Below, piece by piece: positions 7,744 to 15,832 of a DNA stretch of 64,000 bases. The first letter of the stretch is position 1. Each line of letters starts with the position of its first letter. This DNA comes from Nocardia suismassiliense (lineage in GTDB: Bacteria > Actinomycetota > Actinomycetes > Mycobacteriales > Mycobacteriaceae). The stretch covers positions 8,662,174 through 8,726,173 of the forward strand of contig NZ_LT985361.1 in the NCBI RefSeq assembly GCF_900269665.1, written 5' to 3'. The notes under the pieces were generated by a model. It saw nothing but the letters and a program-made list of their open reading frames with translations. It had not been told where the DNA came from and searched no databases. A program made the position numbers and the translations under genes.

Positions 7744-8934
7744 TCACTTGATGATCTTCGTGACGCGACCGGCGCCGACGGTGCGGCCACCTTCACGGAT
7801 CGCGAAACGCAGGCCCTCTTCCATGGCGATCGGCTGGATCAGCACGACCGACATTTCGGTGTTGTCGCCCGGCATAACCATCTCGGTGCCCTCGGGGAGG
7901 GTCACAACGCCCGTCACGTCAGTCGTACGGAAGTAGAACTGGGGACGGTAGTTGTTGAAGAACGGCGTGTGCCGGCCGCCCTCGTCCTTGGACAGGATGT
8001 AGGCCTGGCCCTCGAACTCGGTGTGCGGGGTGGTGGTGCCCGGCTTCACGATGACCTGGCCGCGCTCGACATCTTCGCGCTTGATGCCACGAACCAGCAG
8101 ACCGACGTTGTCGCCGGCCTGGCCCTGGTCGAGCAGCTTGCGGAACATCTCGATACCGGTGACCGTGGTCTTGGTCGAGGTCGGCTTGATGCCGACGATC
8201 TCGACTTCCTCGTTCACGTTGACGATGCCGCGCTCGACGCGACCGGTGACGACGGTGCCACGACCGGTGATCGTGAACACGTCCTCGACCGGCATCAGGA
8301 ACGGCTTCTCGGTGTCGCGGACCGGGTCCGGGATCGACTCGTCGACAGCGTTCATCAGCTCGACGATGGACTCGGTCCACTTCGGGTCGCCCTCGAGCGC
8401 CTTCAGGCCGGAGACGCGCACGACCGGCGCGTCCTCGTCGAACTCCTGGGCGGCCAGCAGTTCGCGGACCTCCATCTCGACGAGCTCGAGGATTTCCTCG
8501 TCGTCGACCATGTCCGACTTGTTCAGCGCGACCAGGATGTAGGGCACGCCGACCTGACGGGCGAGCAGCACGTGCTCGCGGGTCTGCGGCATCGGGCCGT
8601 CGGTCGCGGCGACCACGAGGATGGCACCGTCCATCTGCGCCGCACCGGTGATCATGTTCTTGATGTAGTCAGCGTGACCCGGAGCGTCGACGTGCGCGTA
8701 GTGGCGCTTCTCCGTCTGGTACTCGACGTGGGAGATGTTGATCGTGATACCACGAGCCTTCTCCTCCGGCGCCTTGTCGATCTGATCGAACGCGAACGCG
8801 GCGTTCAGATCCGGGTACTTGTCAGCCAGCACCTTGGTGATCGCTGCGGTCAGCGTGGTCTTGCCGTGGTCGACGTGACCGATGGTGCCGATGTTGACGT
8901 GCGGCTTCGTCCGCTCGAACTTCGCCTTCGCCAC
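7744..8934 (-). CDS. tuf: Elongation factor Tu
   Basis: EF-Tu is the GTPase that delivers aminoacyl-tRNA to the ribosome. All GTP-binding motifs are present: GHVDHGKTT (P-loop), DAPGHADY and NKSD, followed by the domain 2 signature GTVVTGRVERG. Length (396 residues) is normal for actinobacteria. It is the last gene of the rpsL-rpsG-fusA-tuf cluster, with a 149-bp spacer after fusA. An AGGAGG-type ribosome binding site precedes the ATG. The spacer is long enough for a separate tuf promoter, but no convincing one is visible. Confidence 0.98.
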   Translation of the reverse strand: MAKAKFERTKPHVNIGTIGHVDHGKTTLTAAITKVLADKYPDLNAAFAFDQIDKAPEEKARGITINISHVEYQTEKRHYAHVDAPGHADYIKNMITGAAQMDGAILVVAATDGPMPQTREHVLLARQVGVPYILVALNKSDMVDDEEILELVEMEVRELLAAQEFDEDAPVVRVSGLKALEGDPKWTESIVELMNAVDESIPDPVRDTEKPFLMPVEDVFTITGRGTVVTGRVERGIVNVNEEVEIVGIKPTSTKTTVTGIEMFRKLLDQGQAGDNVGLLVRGIKREDVERGQVIVKPGTTTPHTEFEGQAYILSKDEGGRHTPFFNNYRPQFYFRTTDVTGVVTLPEGTEMVMPGDNTEMSVVLIQPIAMEEGLRFAIREGGRTVGAGRVTKIIK

Positions 8935-9083
8935 TGTGGTGTCCTCCTGGACTTGTTGGTGCGTGCAGTTGCAGCAGTGCGGTTATTACTGGGGTCGTAC
9001 TGACTCCCGGCTGGCGGGGCAAGTGCTTGGTGGCTTACCCCAGAGGGCTTGCCGCAAGTCTTGCACTTGCTCCGCCGGTGTTG

Positions 9084-11186
9084 TTACTCGCCGGTCGCCT
9101 TGGCGATGATCTCCTTCGACACGTTGGCCGGAACCTCCGCGTACGAGTCGAACACCATGGAGTAGTTCGCTCGGCCCTGGGTCTTCGACCGCAGGTCACC
9201 GATGTAACCGAACATCTCCGAGAGCGGAACCAGCGCCTTGACGACACGGGCACCACTGCGTTCCTCCATGGCCTGGATCTGGCCACGGCGGGAATTCAGG
9301 TCGCCGATCACATCGCCCATGTACTCCTCGGGCGTGATGACCTCGACCGCCATCAGCGGCTCGAGGATCACCGGACCGGCCTTACGGGCCGCTTCCTTCA
9401 GGGCCTGCGAGCCGGCGATCTTGAAGGCCATTTCCGACGAGTCGACGTCGTGGTACGCGCCGTCGAGCAGAACGACCTTCAGGTTCACCAGCGGGTAGCC
9501 CGCGAGCACACCGTACTGCATGGCATCCTGCGCACCGGCGTCCACCGAAGGGATGTACTCGCGCGGCACGCGGCCACCGGAGACCTTGTTCTCGAACTCG
9601 TAGGTCGCGCCGTCCTCGCCGATGAACGGCTCGAGGGCGATGATGACCTTCGCGAACTGGCCGGAGCCACCGGTCTGCTTCTTGTGGGTGAACTCGAGCT
9701 TCTCGACCTTCTTGGTGATCGTCTCGCGGTAGGCCACCTGCGGCTTGCCGACGTTCGCCTCGACCTTGAACTCGCGACGCATGCGGTCGACGAGGATGTC
9801 GAGGTGGAGCTCGCCCATGCCGCCGATGACGGTCTGGCCGGTCTCCTGGTCGAGCTTGACCGAGAAGGTCGGGTCCTCTTCCGAGAGACGCTGGATCGCG
9901 GTGCCCAGCTTCTCCTGGTCGGACTTGGTCTTCGGCTCGATGGAGACCTCGATGACCGGGTCCGGGAAGGTCATGGACTCGAGCACGATCTGGTTCTGCG
10001 GATCGCACAGGGTGTCACCGGTGGTGGTGTCCTTGAGGCCGATCACCGCGTAGATGTGACCTGCCGAGGCGGCCGGAACCGGGTTCTCCTTGTTGGAGTG
10101 CATCTGGAACAGCTTGCCCAGACGCTCCTTCTTGCCCTTGGTCGAGTTGATGACCTGGGCGCCGGAGTCGACCTTGCCGGAGTACACCCGGACGTAGGTC
10201 AGCTTGCCGAAGAAGGGGTGCACCGCGATCTTGAACGCCAGGGCCGCGAACGGCTCGTCGGCGCTCGGCTTGCGGGTCAGCAGCTCCTCTTCCTTGCCGG
10301 GCACGTGGCCGGTGGTGGCCTCCACGTCCAGCGGCGAGGGCAGGTAGTCGATGACCGCGTCGAGCATGGGCTGAACGCCCTTGTTCTTGAACGCCGAGCC
10401 ACAGAGCACCGGGTAGATCTCGGAGTTGACCGTGAGCTTGCGGATCGCGCCCTTGATCTCCTCGAGCGAGAGCTCCTCGCCGCCGAAGAACTTCTCCAGC
10501 AGCGCCTCGTCGGACTCCGCGACGGTCTCCAGCAGTTCCTGACGGTACTGCTCGGCCCGCTCTTTCAGGTCCTCCGGGATCTCGACGACCTCGTACTCTT
10601 CGCCGAGCTTGGTCTCGCCCCGCCAGACCTTGGCATTGTTCTCGACCAGGTCGACGATGCCCTCGAAGGTGTCCTCAGCGCCGATCGGCAGCTGGATGAC
10701 CAGCGGCTTGGCACCGAGGCGGTCCTTGATGGTCTGCACGGTGAAGTAGAAGTCCGCGCCGAGCTTGTCCATCTTGTTGACGAAGCAGATTCGCGGCACG
10801 TCGTACTTGTCGGCCTGACGCCACACCTGCTCGGACTGCGGCTCGACACCTTCCTTGCCGTCGAACACCGCAACGGCGCCGTCGAGCACGCGCAGCGACC
10901 GCTCCACCTCGACGGTGAAGTCGACGTGCCCGGGGGTGTCGATGATGTTGATCTGGTTGTCGTTCCAGAAGCACGTGGTAGCCGCGGAGGTGATGGTGAT
11001 ACCACGCTCCTGCTCCTGCTCCATCCAGTCCATGGTGGCCGCGCCATCATGAACCTCACCGATCTTGTAGGTGATGCCGGTGTAGAAGAGGATGCGTTCG
11101 GTTGTGGTCGTCTTGCCCGCATCAATGTGGGCCATGATGCCGATGTTGCGGACCTTGTTCAGGTCGGTGAGCACGTCCTGTGCCAC
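9084..11186 (-). CDS. fusA: Elongation factor G
   Basis: EF-G is the translocation GTPase. The 700-residue product has AHIDAGKTTTTERIL (P-loop), DTPGHVDF and NKMDK in the G domain, and the C-terminal domains carry the usual conserved stretches such as GMGELHLDI and YEVPANVSK-like ends (here YAEVPANVSKE). It lies between rpsG (138 bp upstream) and tuf on the same strand. Nothing in the sequence suggests a fusidic-acid resistance duplication. Confidence 0.98.
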   Translation of the reverse strand: MAQDVLTDLNKVRNIGIMAHIDAGKTTTTERILFYTGITYKIGEVHDGAATMDWMEQEQERGITITSAATTCFWNDNQINIIDTPGHVDFTVEVERSLRVLDGAVAVFDGKEGVEPQSEQVWRQADKYDVPRICFVNKMDKLGADFYFTVQTIKDRLGAKPLVIQLPIGAEDTFEGIVDLVENNAKVWRGETKLGEEYEVVEIPEDLKERAEQYRQELLETVAESDEALLEKFFGGEELSLEEIKGAIRKLTVNSEIYPVLCGSAFKNKGVQPMLDAVIDYLPSPLDVEATTGHVPGKEEELLTRKPSADEPFAALAFKIAVHPFFGKLTYVRVYSGKVDSGAQVINSTKGKKERLGKLFQMHSNKENPVPAASAGHIYAVIGLKDTTTGDTLCDPQNQIVLESMTFPDPVIEVSIEPKTKSDQEKLGTAIQRLSEEDPTFSVKLDQETGQTVIGGMGELHLDILVDRMRREFKVEANVGKPQVAYRETITKKVEKLEFTHKKQTGGSGQFAKVIIALEPFIGEDGATYEFENKVSGGRVPREYIPSVDAGAQDAMQYGVLAGYPLVNLKVVLLDGAYHDVDSSEMAFKIAGSQALKEAARKAGPVILEPLMAVEVITPEEYMGDVIGDLNSRRGQIQAMEERSGARVVKALVPLSEMFGYIGDLRSKTQGRANYSMVFDSYAEVPANVSKEIIAKATGE

Positions 11187-11324
11187 GGAAATCTTCCCCG
11201 CTCGTAGCTAGATGGGATTTTCGGGGACGACCCTGTGGTCGTCTCTATGTCAACGCCGGAAGCGGCAGGTTGGTGCCGCGCCGACAGTGTGCCTCCCGAC
11301 CCCAGACGATGGGCCGGGCAGACG

Positions 11325-11795
11325 TCACCAGCGGTAGTGCGCGAAGGCCCGGTTCGACTCGGCCATCTTGTGGGTGTCCTCGCGGCGCTTCACCGAAGCA
11401 CCGAGGCCGTTGCTGGCATCGAGGAGCTCATTGGCCAGACGCTCGACCATGGTCTTCTCGCGGCGAGCGCGGGAGTAGTTGACCAGCCAGCGCAGGGCCA
11501 GCGTGTTGGAACGGCCCGGACGAACCTCGACGGGCACCTGGTAGGTGGCACCACCGACGCGGCGGGGCTTGACCTCGAGGGCAGGCTTGACGTTGTCCAG
11601 CGCGCGCTTGAGGGTGACGACCGGATCGGTGCCGGTCTTCTCGCGCGCCTGCTCCAGCGCGCCGTAGACGATGCGCTCGGCCGTGGACTTCTTGCCGTCC
11701 AGCAGGATCTTGTTGACCAGCTGAGTGACCAGCGGGGACCCGTAGACCGGGTCGTTGATCAGCGGACGCTTGGGTGCGGGGCCCTTGCGTGGCAT
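11325..11795 (-). CDS. rpsG: Small ribosomal subunit protein S7
   Basis: S7 (156 residues) nucleates assembly of the 30S head and contacts the E-site tRNA. The N-terminal MPRKGPAPKR and the internal LVNKILLDGKKSTAERIVYGAL are characteristic. It starts one base after the rpsL stop, so it is certainly co-transcribed and probably co-translated with rpsL. Confidence 0.97.
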   Translation of the reverse strand: MPRKGPAPKRPLINDPVYGSPLVTQLVNKILLDGKKSTAERIVYGALEQAREKTGTDPVVTLKRALDNVKPALEVKPRRVGGATYQVPVEVRPGRSNTLALRWLVNYSRARREKTMVERLANELLDASNGLGASVKRREDTHKMAESNRAFAHYRW

Positions 11796-11796
11796 A

Positions 11797-12171
11797 TCAG
11801 CTCTTCTCCTTCTTGGCGCCGTAACGGCTGCGGGCCTGCTTGCGGTTCTTCACACCCTGGGTGTCGAGCGAGCCACGGATGATCTTGTAACGCACACCGG
11901 GAAGGTCCTTCACACGGCCGCCACGAACGAGCACCATCGAGTGCTCCTGCAGGTTGTGGCCCTCGCCCGGGATGTAGGCCGTGACCTCGACCGCGCTGGT
12001 CAGGCGAACGCGCGCGACCTTACGCAGCGCGGAGTTCGGCTTCTTCGGGGTCGTGGTGTACACGCGAGTGCACACGCCACGACGCTGCGGGCTGCCCTTG
12101 AGCGCCGCGGTCTTCGTCTTGGAGACCTTGTCGCGGCGACCCTTGCGGACCAGCTGGTTGATGGTTGGCAT
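11797..12171 (-). CDS. rpsL: Small ribosomal subunit protein S12
   Basis: S12 (124 residues) sits at the decoding centre. Lys43 (in TTPKKPNSALRKV) and Lys88 (in GGRVKDLPG) are the streptomycin-sensitive residues, so no known rpsL resistance mutation is present. First gene of the str cluster; the promoter is read at 12389-12418, giving a leader of roughly 210 nt. Confidence 0.98.
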   Translation of the reverse strand: MPTINQLVRKGRRDKVSKTKTAALKGSPQRRGVCTRVYTTTPKKPNSALRKVARVRLTSAVEVTAYIPGEGHNLQEHSMVLVRGGRVKDLPGVRYKIIRGSLDTQGVKNRKQARSRYGAKKEKS

Positions 12172-12388
12172 AGACCGGCTTTCCTTATTAGTTACGCGGT
12201 GTCTGGAACTTCATGTCTTTGTCATCGAGCTTTCACTCGCACGTCCGGCCACGTTTCACGTGCCCCGAGGTCGGGCGTGTCGCGCGCGGTGTAGGGCCCG
12301 AAATGCGGGCACGCTGGAGGTGTCAGCCGCTTTCGCTGGCCTACGGTCACGCACGAACTTGCCCGTATGCTTCCGGGCACAGCGATCC

Positions 12389-12418
12389 ACGATACTCGTG
12401 GTCGCGACACAGGGTCAA
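12389..12418 (-). promoter_or_regulatory. Promoter of the rpsL-rpsG-fusA-tuf cluster
   Basis: On the minus strand TTGACC (12413-12418), an 18-bp spacer and TATCGT (12389-12394) form a good sigma-70-type promoter. It lies in the 269-bp gap between rpsL and the DUF3558 gene, which otherwise shows no coding sequence. A start near 12382 would leave an untranslated leader of about 210 nt in front of rpsL. Confidence 0.6.
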
Positions 12419-12440
12419 AGCGGGGTGGCTGCAGACCCCG

Positions 12441-12992
12441 CTACCTGGCCAGGTTCAGCGTCAACTCTACGAGTTTCTTGGCGCCCGCGCACGGATCCGG
12501 ATGCGCCGAGCCGGGCCGATAGTTGATCCAGAAGCCGATCACACCCTGATCCGCGGCCCCCGCACTGACGCCACAGGAGTCCGGATCGTTCGGCCGCCGC
12601 GTCTCCAGCCCGCGCCGCCCCTGCACGGTGATGTTGTTGGTCAGGTAACCCAACTTGTCGTTGGTGGTCTTCTCGTTGTTCAGCGAGCCGATCTCGTACC
12701 AGTTCAGGGTGACCATGGCGCTGCTCGAACCCTGCACGTCCCACATGCAGACCGCGCCGTAGAAGGACTGCATCGCCATGGCGCCCTGGCTCACCGCGTC
12801 GCCGACCTGGTTCAGCGAGACGATGTCGCATTCGCGCAACAGCTTGTCGAAGTTGGTGTTCACCGATTCCCCGGTCCCCGAACCGGCGGGATGTGCCGAA
12901 CCGCTCACCGTCTGACCGCAACCGGCGACGGTCACCGCGAGGGCCGACACGGCGGCCGCGGTGAGTATGGCGCGCGCGCGACGCAACTGCAT
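12441..12992 (-). CDS. DUF3558 family lipoprotein (first of two)
   Basis: A 183-residue lipoprotein: signal peptide of about 24 residues ending in the lipobox VAGC, a Ser/Gly-rich linker, then a DUF3558-type domain with the paired cysteines of LRECDIV and AVCMWD and a C-terminal PDPCAGAKKLVEL. The family is confined to actinobacteria and its role is unknown. It starts 14 bp after the stop of a second DUF3558 gene, so the pair forms one operon. A longer open frame toward 13478 lacks a signal peptide and is not used. Confidence 0.8.
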   Translation of the reverse strand: MQLRRARAILTAAAVSALAVTVAGCGQTVSGSAHPAGSGTGESVNTNFDKLLRECDIVSLNQVGDAVSQGAMAMQSFYGAVCMWDVQGSSSAMVTLNWYEIGSLNNEKTTNDKLGYLTNNITVQGRRGLETRRPNDPDSCGVSAGAADQGVIGFWINYRPGSAHPDPCAGAKKLVELTLNLAR

Positions 12993-13006
12993 TGCCGTCC
13001 TCCCCC

Positions 13007-13534
13007 TCACTTCAGCCGCCGCACGGTCAGCTCCGCCAGCTTGTGCATCCGGTCGCACGGGTTGCCGTCCGGCGCGAACATGCCGTAGGACATCGACCAT
13101 TCGAAGAAGTCGTCGTCGAGCTGCACGGCGAGATCGCAGACCTTGCTGTCCGGCTCGAGCGCCTGCCAGCCGGTGCGCCCACCGACCTCGATCGCCTGGG
13201 TGGTCCGCCCCTGCGTGGTCACCCACGCCTTCTCGCGGTCGATCGGGCTGCCCCGGTACGACGCGAAAGTGACGCTGGGCGAACCCAATCCGGCGGACTG
13301 CCAATTGCAGCCGACCGAATTCTTCAGCGCCTGGGAGATCTGACCGAGCCCCGCGAGATCCCGCACCTCGTCGTCGGTGGCATGCCCGCACTCGCCGACG
13401 AACGGGCCGAGCGTGGCGACCTTCGGCGGCGGCCGCAACGGAGTGTTCGAAGTATCCGAGTCGCCGCGCGATCCGCACGCGGACAGCAACAGCGCGAAGA
13501 CCGTGCCCGTGACGATCGCCGACTTGATCCGCAT
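13007..13534 (-). CDS. DUF3558 family lipoprotein (second of two)
   Basis: A 175-residue lipoprotein with lipobox LLSAC near residue 20 and a domain that parallels its downstream neighbour: GECGHATDDEV, VGCNWQSAG and GNPCDRMHKLAEL line up with the cysteine-containing blocks of the other copy. The two are therefore diverged tandem duplicates. The ATG at 13534 is preferred because it gives the signal peptide; the frame is open to 13618. Confidence 0.8.
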   Translation of the reverse strand: MRIKSAIVTGTVFALLLSACGSRGDSDTSNTPLRPPPKVATLGPFVGECGHATDDEVRDLAGLGQISQALKNSVGCNWQSAGLGSPSVTFASYRGSPIDREKAWVTTQGRTTQAIEVGGRTGWQALEPDSKVCDLAVQLDDDFFEWSMSYGMFAPDGNPCDRMHKLAELTVRRLK

Positions 13535-13630
13535 GCCTGAGACTCTACCGGCGCGACGGTGTCGGCGACCTGCTCGGCCGACCGGCCCGGCTGACCTCAG
13601 GCGTCGGCGAGCCGGCACCTGCCCTACCCG

Positions 13631-13837
13631 CTACTCGTGCGGGACGCGCAGTTCGTAAGCACCCATCGAATCGATGTAGGTGCACTGCGCCGGACCCGTC
13701 TTGTATCTCGACATGGCGCCGAGGCAGGCGTCGAGAGAGGGGTAATAGGTGGGCGTGGGTTCGGCGCGGGAGGTGGCGTCGGTGCCGAGAGCGAGGGCGA
13801 CGGCCAAGGAGAACGCGGCGGCGGATCTGTCGAGCAC
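13631..13837 (-). CDS. Small secreted protein, 68 residues
   Basis: Short gene with a GTG start at 13837 and an AAGGGG ribosome binding site. The N-terminus is a signal peptide (hydrophobic core FSLAVALAL, probable cleavage after SRA). The mature part of about 45 residues has two cysteines (LDACLGAM and PAQCTYID) that could form one disulfide. No family recognised. Third-position GC is high, consistent with a real gene. Confidence 0.6.
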   Translation of the reverse strand: MLDRSAAAFSLAVALALGTDATSRAEPTPTYYPSLDACLGAMSRYKTGPAQCTYIDSMGAYELRVPHE

Positions 13838-13905
13838 TGCGGCGGCCCCTTAAGCATCCGGCGAGTCCACGGAGCGTACTGCCGGATGCTCAGGGCCACA
13901 ACCGA

Positions 13906-15129
13906 TCACAGATTGCCGCGGGCCTCCTGTTCGCGTTCGATCGCCTGGAAGAGCGCCTTGAAGTTGCCCTTGCCGAAGCCGAGCGAGCCGTGCCGCTCGA
14001 TCAGCTCGAAGAAGACGGTGGGGCGGTCGGTGATCGGCTTGGTGAAGATCTGCAGCAGATAGCCGTCCTCGTCGCGGTCGACCAGGATGCCGCGGCGCTG
14101 CAGTTCCTCGACCGGGACGCGGACGCGACCGATCCGGGCGCGCAGTTCCGGGTCCTCGTAATAGGAGTCGGGCGCGTCCAGGAACTCGACGCCTTCGCGG
14201 CGCAGCGCGTCGACACAGGCCAGGATGTCGCCGGTGGCGAGCGCGATGTGCTGGACGCCGGGGCCGCGGTAGAACTCGAGGTACTCGTCGATCTGCGACT
14301 TCTTCTTGCTGACCGCGGGCTCGTTGAGCGGGAACTTCACCCGGTGGTTGCCGTTGGCGACGACCTTGCTCATCAGCGCCGAGTACTCGGTGGCGATGTC
14401 GTCACCGACGAACTCGGCCATGTTCGTGAAACCCATGACGCGGCGGTAGAACTCGACCCACTCGTCCATCTGGCCGAGCTCCACGTTTCCGACGACGTGG
14501 TCGATCGCCTGGAACAGCCGGTTCGGCGCGCCCTCGCGCGGCTGGTAGCCGGCTCGGCGCGCGACGTAGCCGGGCAGGTACGGCCCGTTATAGCCGGAAC
14601 GGTCCACCAGGGTGTGCCTGGTTTCGCCGTAGGTGGCCAGGGCGGCGGACCGGACGGTGCCGAATTCGTCTGTCTCGTCGTGCGGTTCGACGAGCACGGT
14701 GGCGCCGTGGGTGCGCGCCCACTCGACGCAGCGGTCCACGTCCGGCACCTCGAGCGCGATGTCGACGACACCGTCGCCGTGCCGGTCGTGATGGGCGACG
14801 AGCGGGCTGTCCGGGTCGACCGCGCCCTTGACCACGAAGCGGGCGCCGCCGCTGCGCAGCACGAACGCCTTGTGGTCGCGGTTACCGGTCTCGGGACCCG
14901 AATACGCCTCCAGTCGCATACCGAAGGCGGACTCCAGGTAATGCGCGGTCTGGGTCGCGTTACCGACAACCCAGACCAGGGCATCCCAGCCGATGACGGG
15001 AAAGTTGTCGACACTGGTGTCGTGGTCCACGAGTCCGACGAGCTTGCGCAGCTCACCGTCGGTGGGGGCGGTGCCGGACTGGCTCTGTGCCGTGCTGGAC
15101 CGGGCATTCGGCATCTGCTCGATGGTCAT
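13906..15129 (-). CDS. hppD: 4-hydroxyphenylpyruvate dioxygenase
   Basis: This enzyme converts 4-hydroxyphenylpyruvate to homogentisate in tyrosine degradation using non-haem iron. The 407-residue protein has two VOC domains; the iron ligands are the histidines in AIDHVVGNVE and GVQHIALAT and the glutamate in FFELIERHG close to the C-terminus. The C-terminal motif GFGKGNFKALFQAIEREQ is typical of the family. It is divergent from an Lrp-type regulator, which is a common arrangement for this gene. A leaderless promoter is likely (see 15136-15164). Confidence 0.95.
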   Translation of the reverse strand: MTIEQMPNARSSTAQSQSGTAPTDGELRKLVGLVDHDTSVDNFPVIGWDALVWVVGNATQTAHYLESAFGMRLEAYSGPETGNRDHKAFVLRSGGARFVVKGAVDPDSPLVAHHDRHGDGVVDIALEVPDVDRCVEWARTHGATVLVEPHDETDEFGTVRSAALATYGETRHTLVDRSGYNGPYLPGYVARRAGYQPREGAPNRLFQAIDHVVGNVELGQMDEWVEFYRRVMGFTNMAEFVGDDIATEYSALMSKVVANGNHRVKFPLNEPAVSKKKSQIDEYLEFYRGPGVQHIALATGDILACVDALRREGVEFLDAPDSYYEDPELRARIGRVRVPVEELQRRGILVDRDEDGYLLQIFTKPITDRPTVFFELIERHGSLGFGKGNFKALFQAIEREQEARGNL

Positions 15130-15135
15130 GCACCA

Positions 15136-15164
15136 AGTAATCGTCAGGGTCGCCGGTTAGGCAA
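15136..15164 (-). promoter_or_regulatory. Probable hppD promoter (leaderless)
   Basis: On the minus strand TTGCCT (15159-15164), 17-bp spacer, ATTACT (15136-15141). The -10 box ends seven bases before the ATG at 15129, so transcription would start at or next to the start codon and hppD would be leaderless. Confidence 0.45.
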
Positions 15165-15234
15165 CAGCGGCGATTTTCGTTAGACACTCTGGCGAATCCG
15201 GCTAGGAAGTGCCCCGAAATGCTGGACAATTTGA

Positions 15235-15279
15235 ATAGCATCAGCTGGCTGGTGCTATCCAAGGCTGGAAGGCCAGCCT
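15235..15279. promoter_or_regulatory. Inverted repeats between hppD and the Lrp-type gene
   Basis: An 11-bp inverted repeat with one mismatch (15235-15245 and 15248-15258, arms ATAGCATCAGC) is followed by a perfect 7-bp repeat (AGGCTGG 15262-15268, CCAGCCT 15273-15279). They sit just upstream of the Lrp-type start and are candidate operators for it. Confidence 0.5.
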
Positions 15280-15301
15280 GTGCTCGGAACGGAGGCCGCC
15301 A

Positions 15302-15826
15302 ATGTCACGCACGCCGGCGAAACTGGACGAACTCGATCTCGCGATCCTGACCGCGATGCATGAATACCAGAAGGCGGGCATCCTCGAGCTGTCCCGCCGG
15401 ACCCGGGTGGCCAGGGCTACGGTGCAGTCCAGGATCGGGCGGATGGAGGAATCCGGCGTCATCGCCTCCTACGACCCGCAGATCGACGTTACCGCAGCGG
15501 GTTTCGACGTGCAGGCGTTCGTCACGCTGGAGATCGCGCAGGGGGCGCTGGACTCGGTCGCCGCCGAACTCGACATGATCCCAGGGGTTTTGGAGGCCTA
15601 CGCGACCACCGGTTCCGGCGATGTGTGGTGCCGGATCGGCGCCGACTCGCACGCAGGACTGCAAGCGGTGCTGCTGAGCATCGACCGGACCTCGTCGGTG
15701 GTGCGGTCGCACAGCGTCATCGTGTTGTCGACCGTGGTGCCGTTCCGCACCCTGCCGCTCTTGCGCACCCTCGATCCGGCGGGCGGCACGAAGGCGCCGG
15801 CGTATCGCGCGGCGCACGAACGGTAG
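15302..15826 (+). CDS. Lrp/AsnC family transcriptional regulator
   Basis: The 174-residue product has the Lrp layout: an N-terminal helix-turn-helix (residues about 8-60, LDELDLAILTAM and ARATVQSRIGRMEESG) followed by an alpha-beta RAM-type effector domain with SGDVWCRIGADSHAGLQ. Divergent from hppD across a 172-bp region that carries inverted repeats, so it probably controls hppD in response to an aromatic amino acid or its keto acid. The effector is inferred, not shown. Confidence 0.9.
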   Translation: MSRTPAKLDELDLAILTAMHEYQKAGILELSRRTRVARATVQSRIGRMEESGVIASYDPQIDVTAAGFDVQAFVTLEIAQGALDSVAAELDMIPGVLEAYATTGSGDVWCRIGADSHAGLQAVLLSIDRTSSVVRSHSVIVLSTVVPFRTLPLLRTLDPAGGTKAPAYRAAHER

Positions 15827-15832
15827 CGGAGC

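Noticed and set aside
9027..11207. Long plus-strand open frame opposite fusA (about 730 codons)
   Set aside because: An antisense shadow of EF-G; no ribosome binding site or family.
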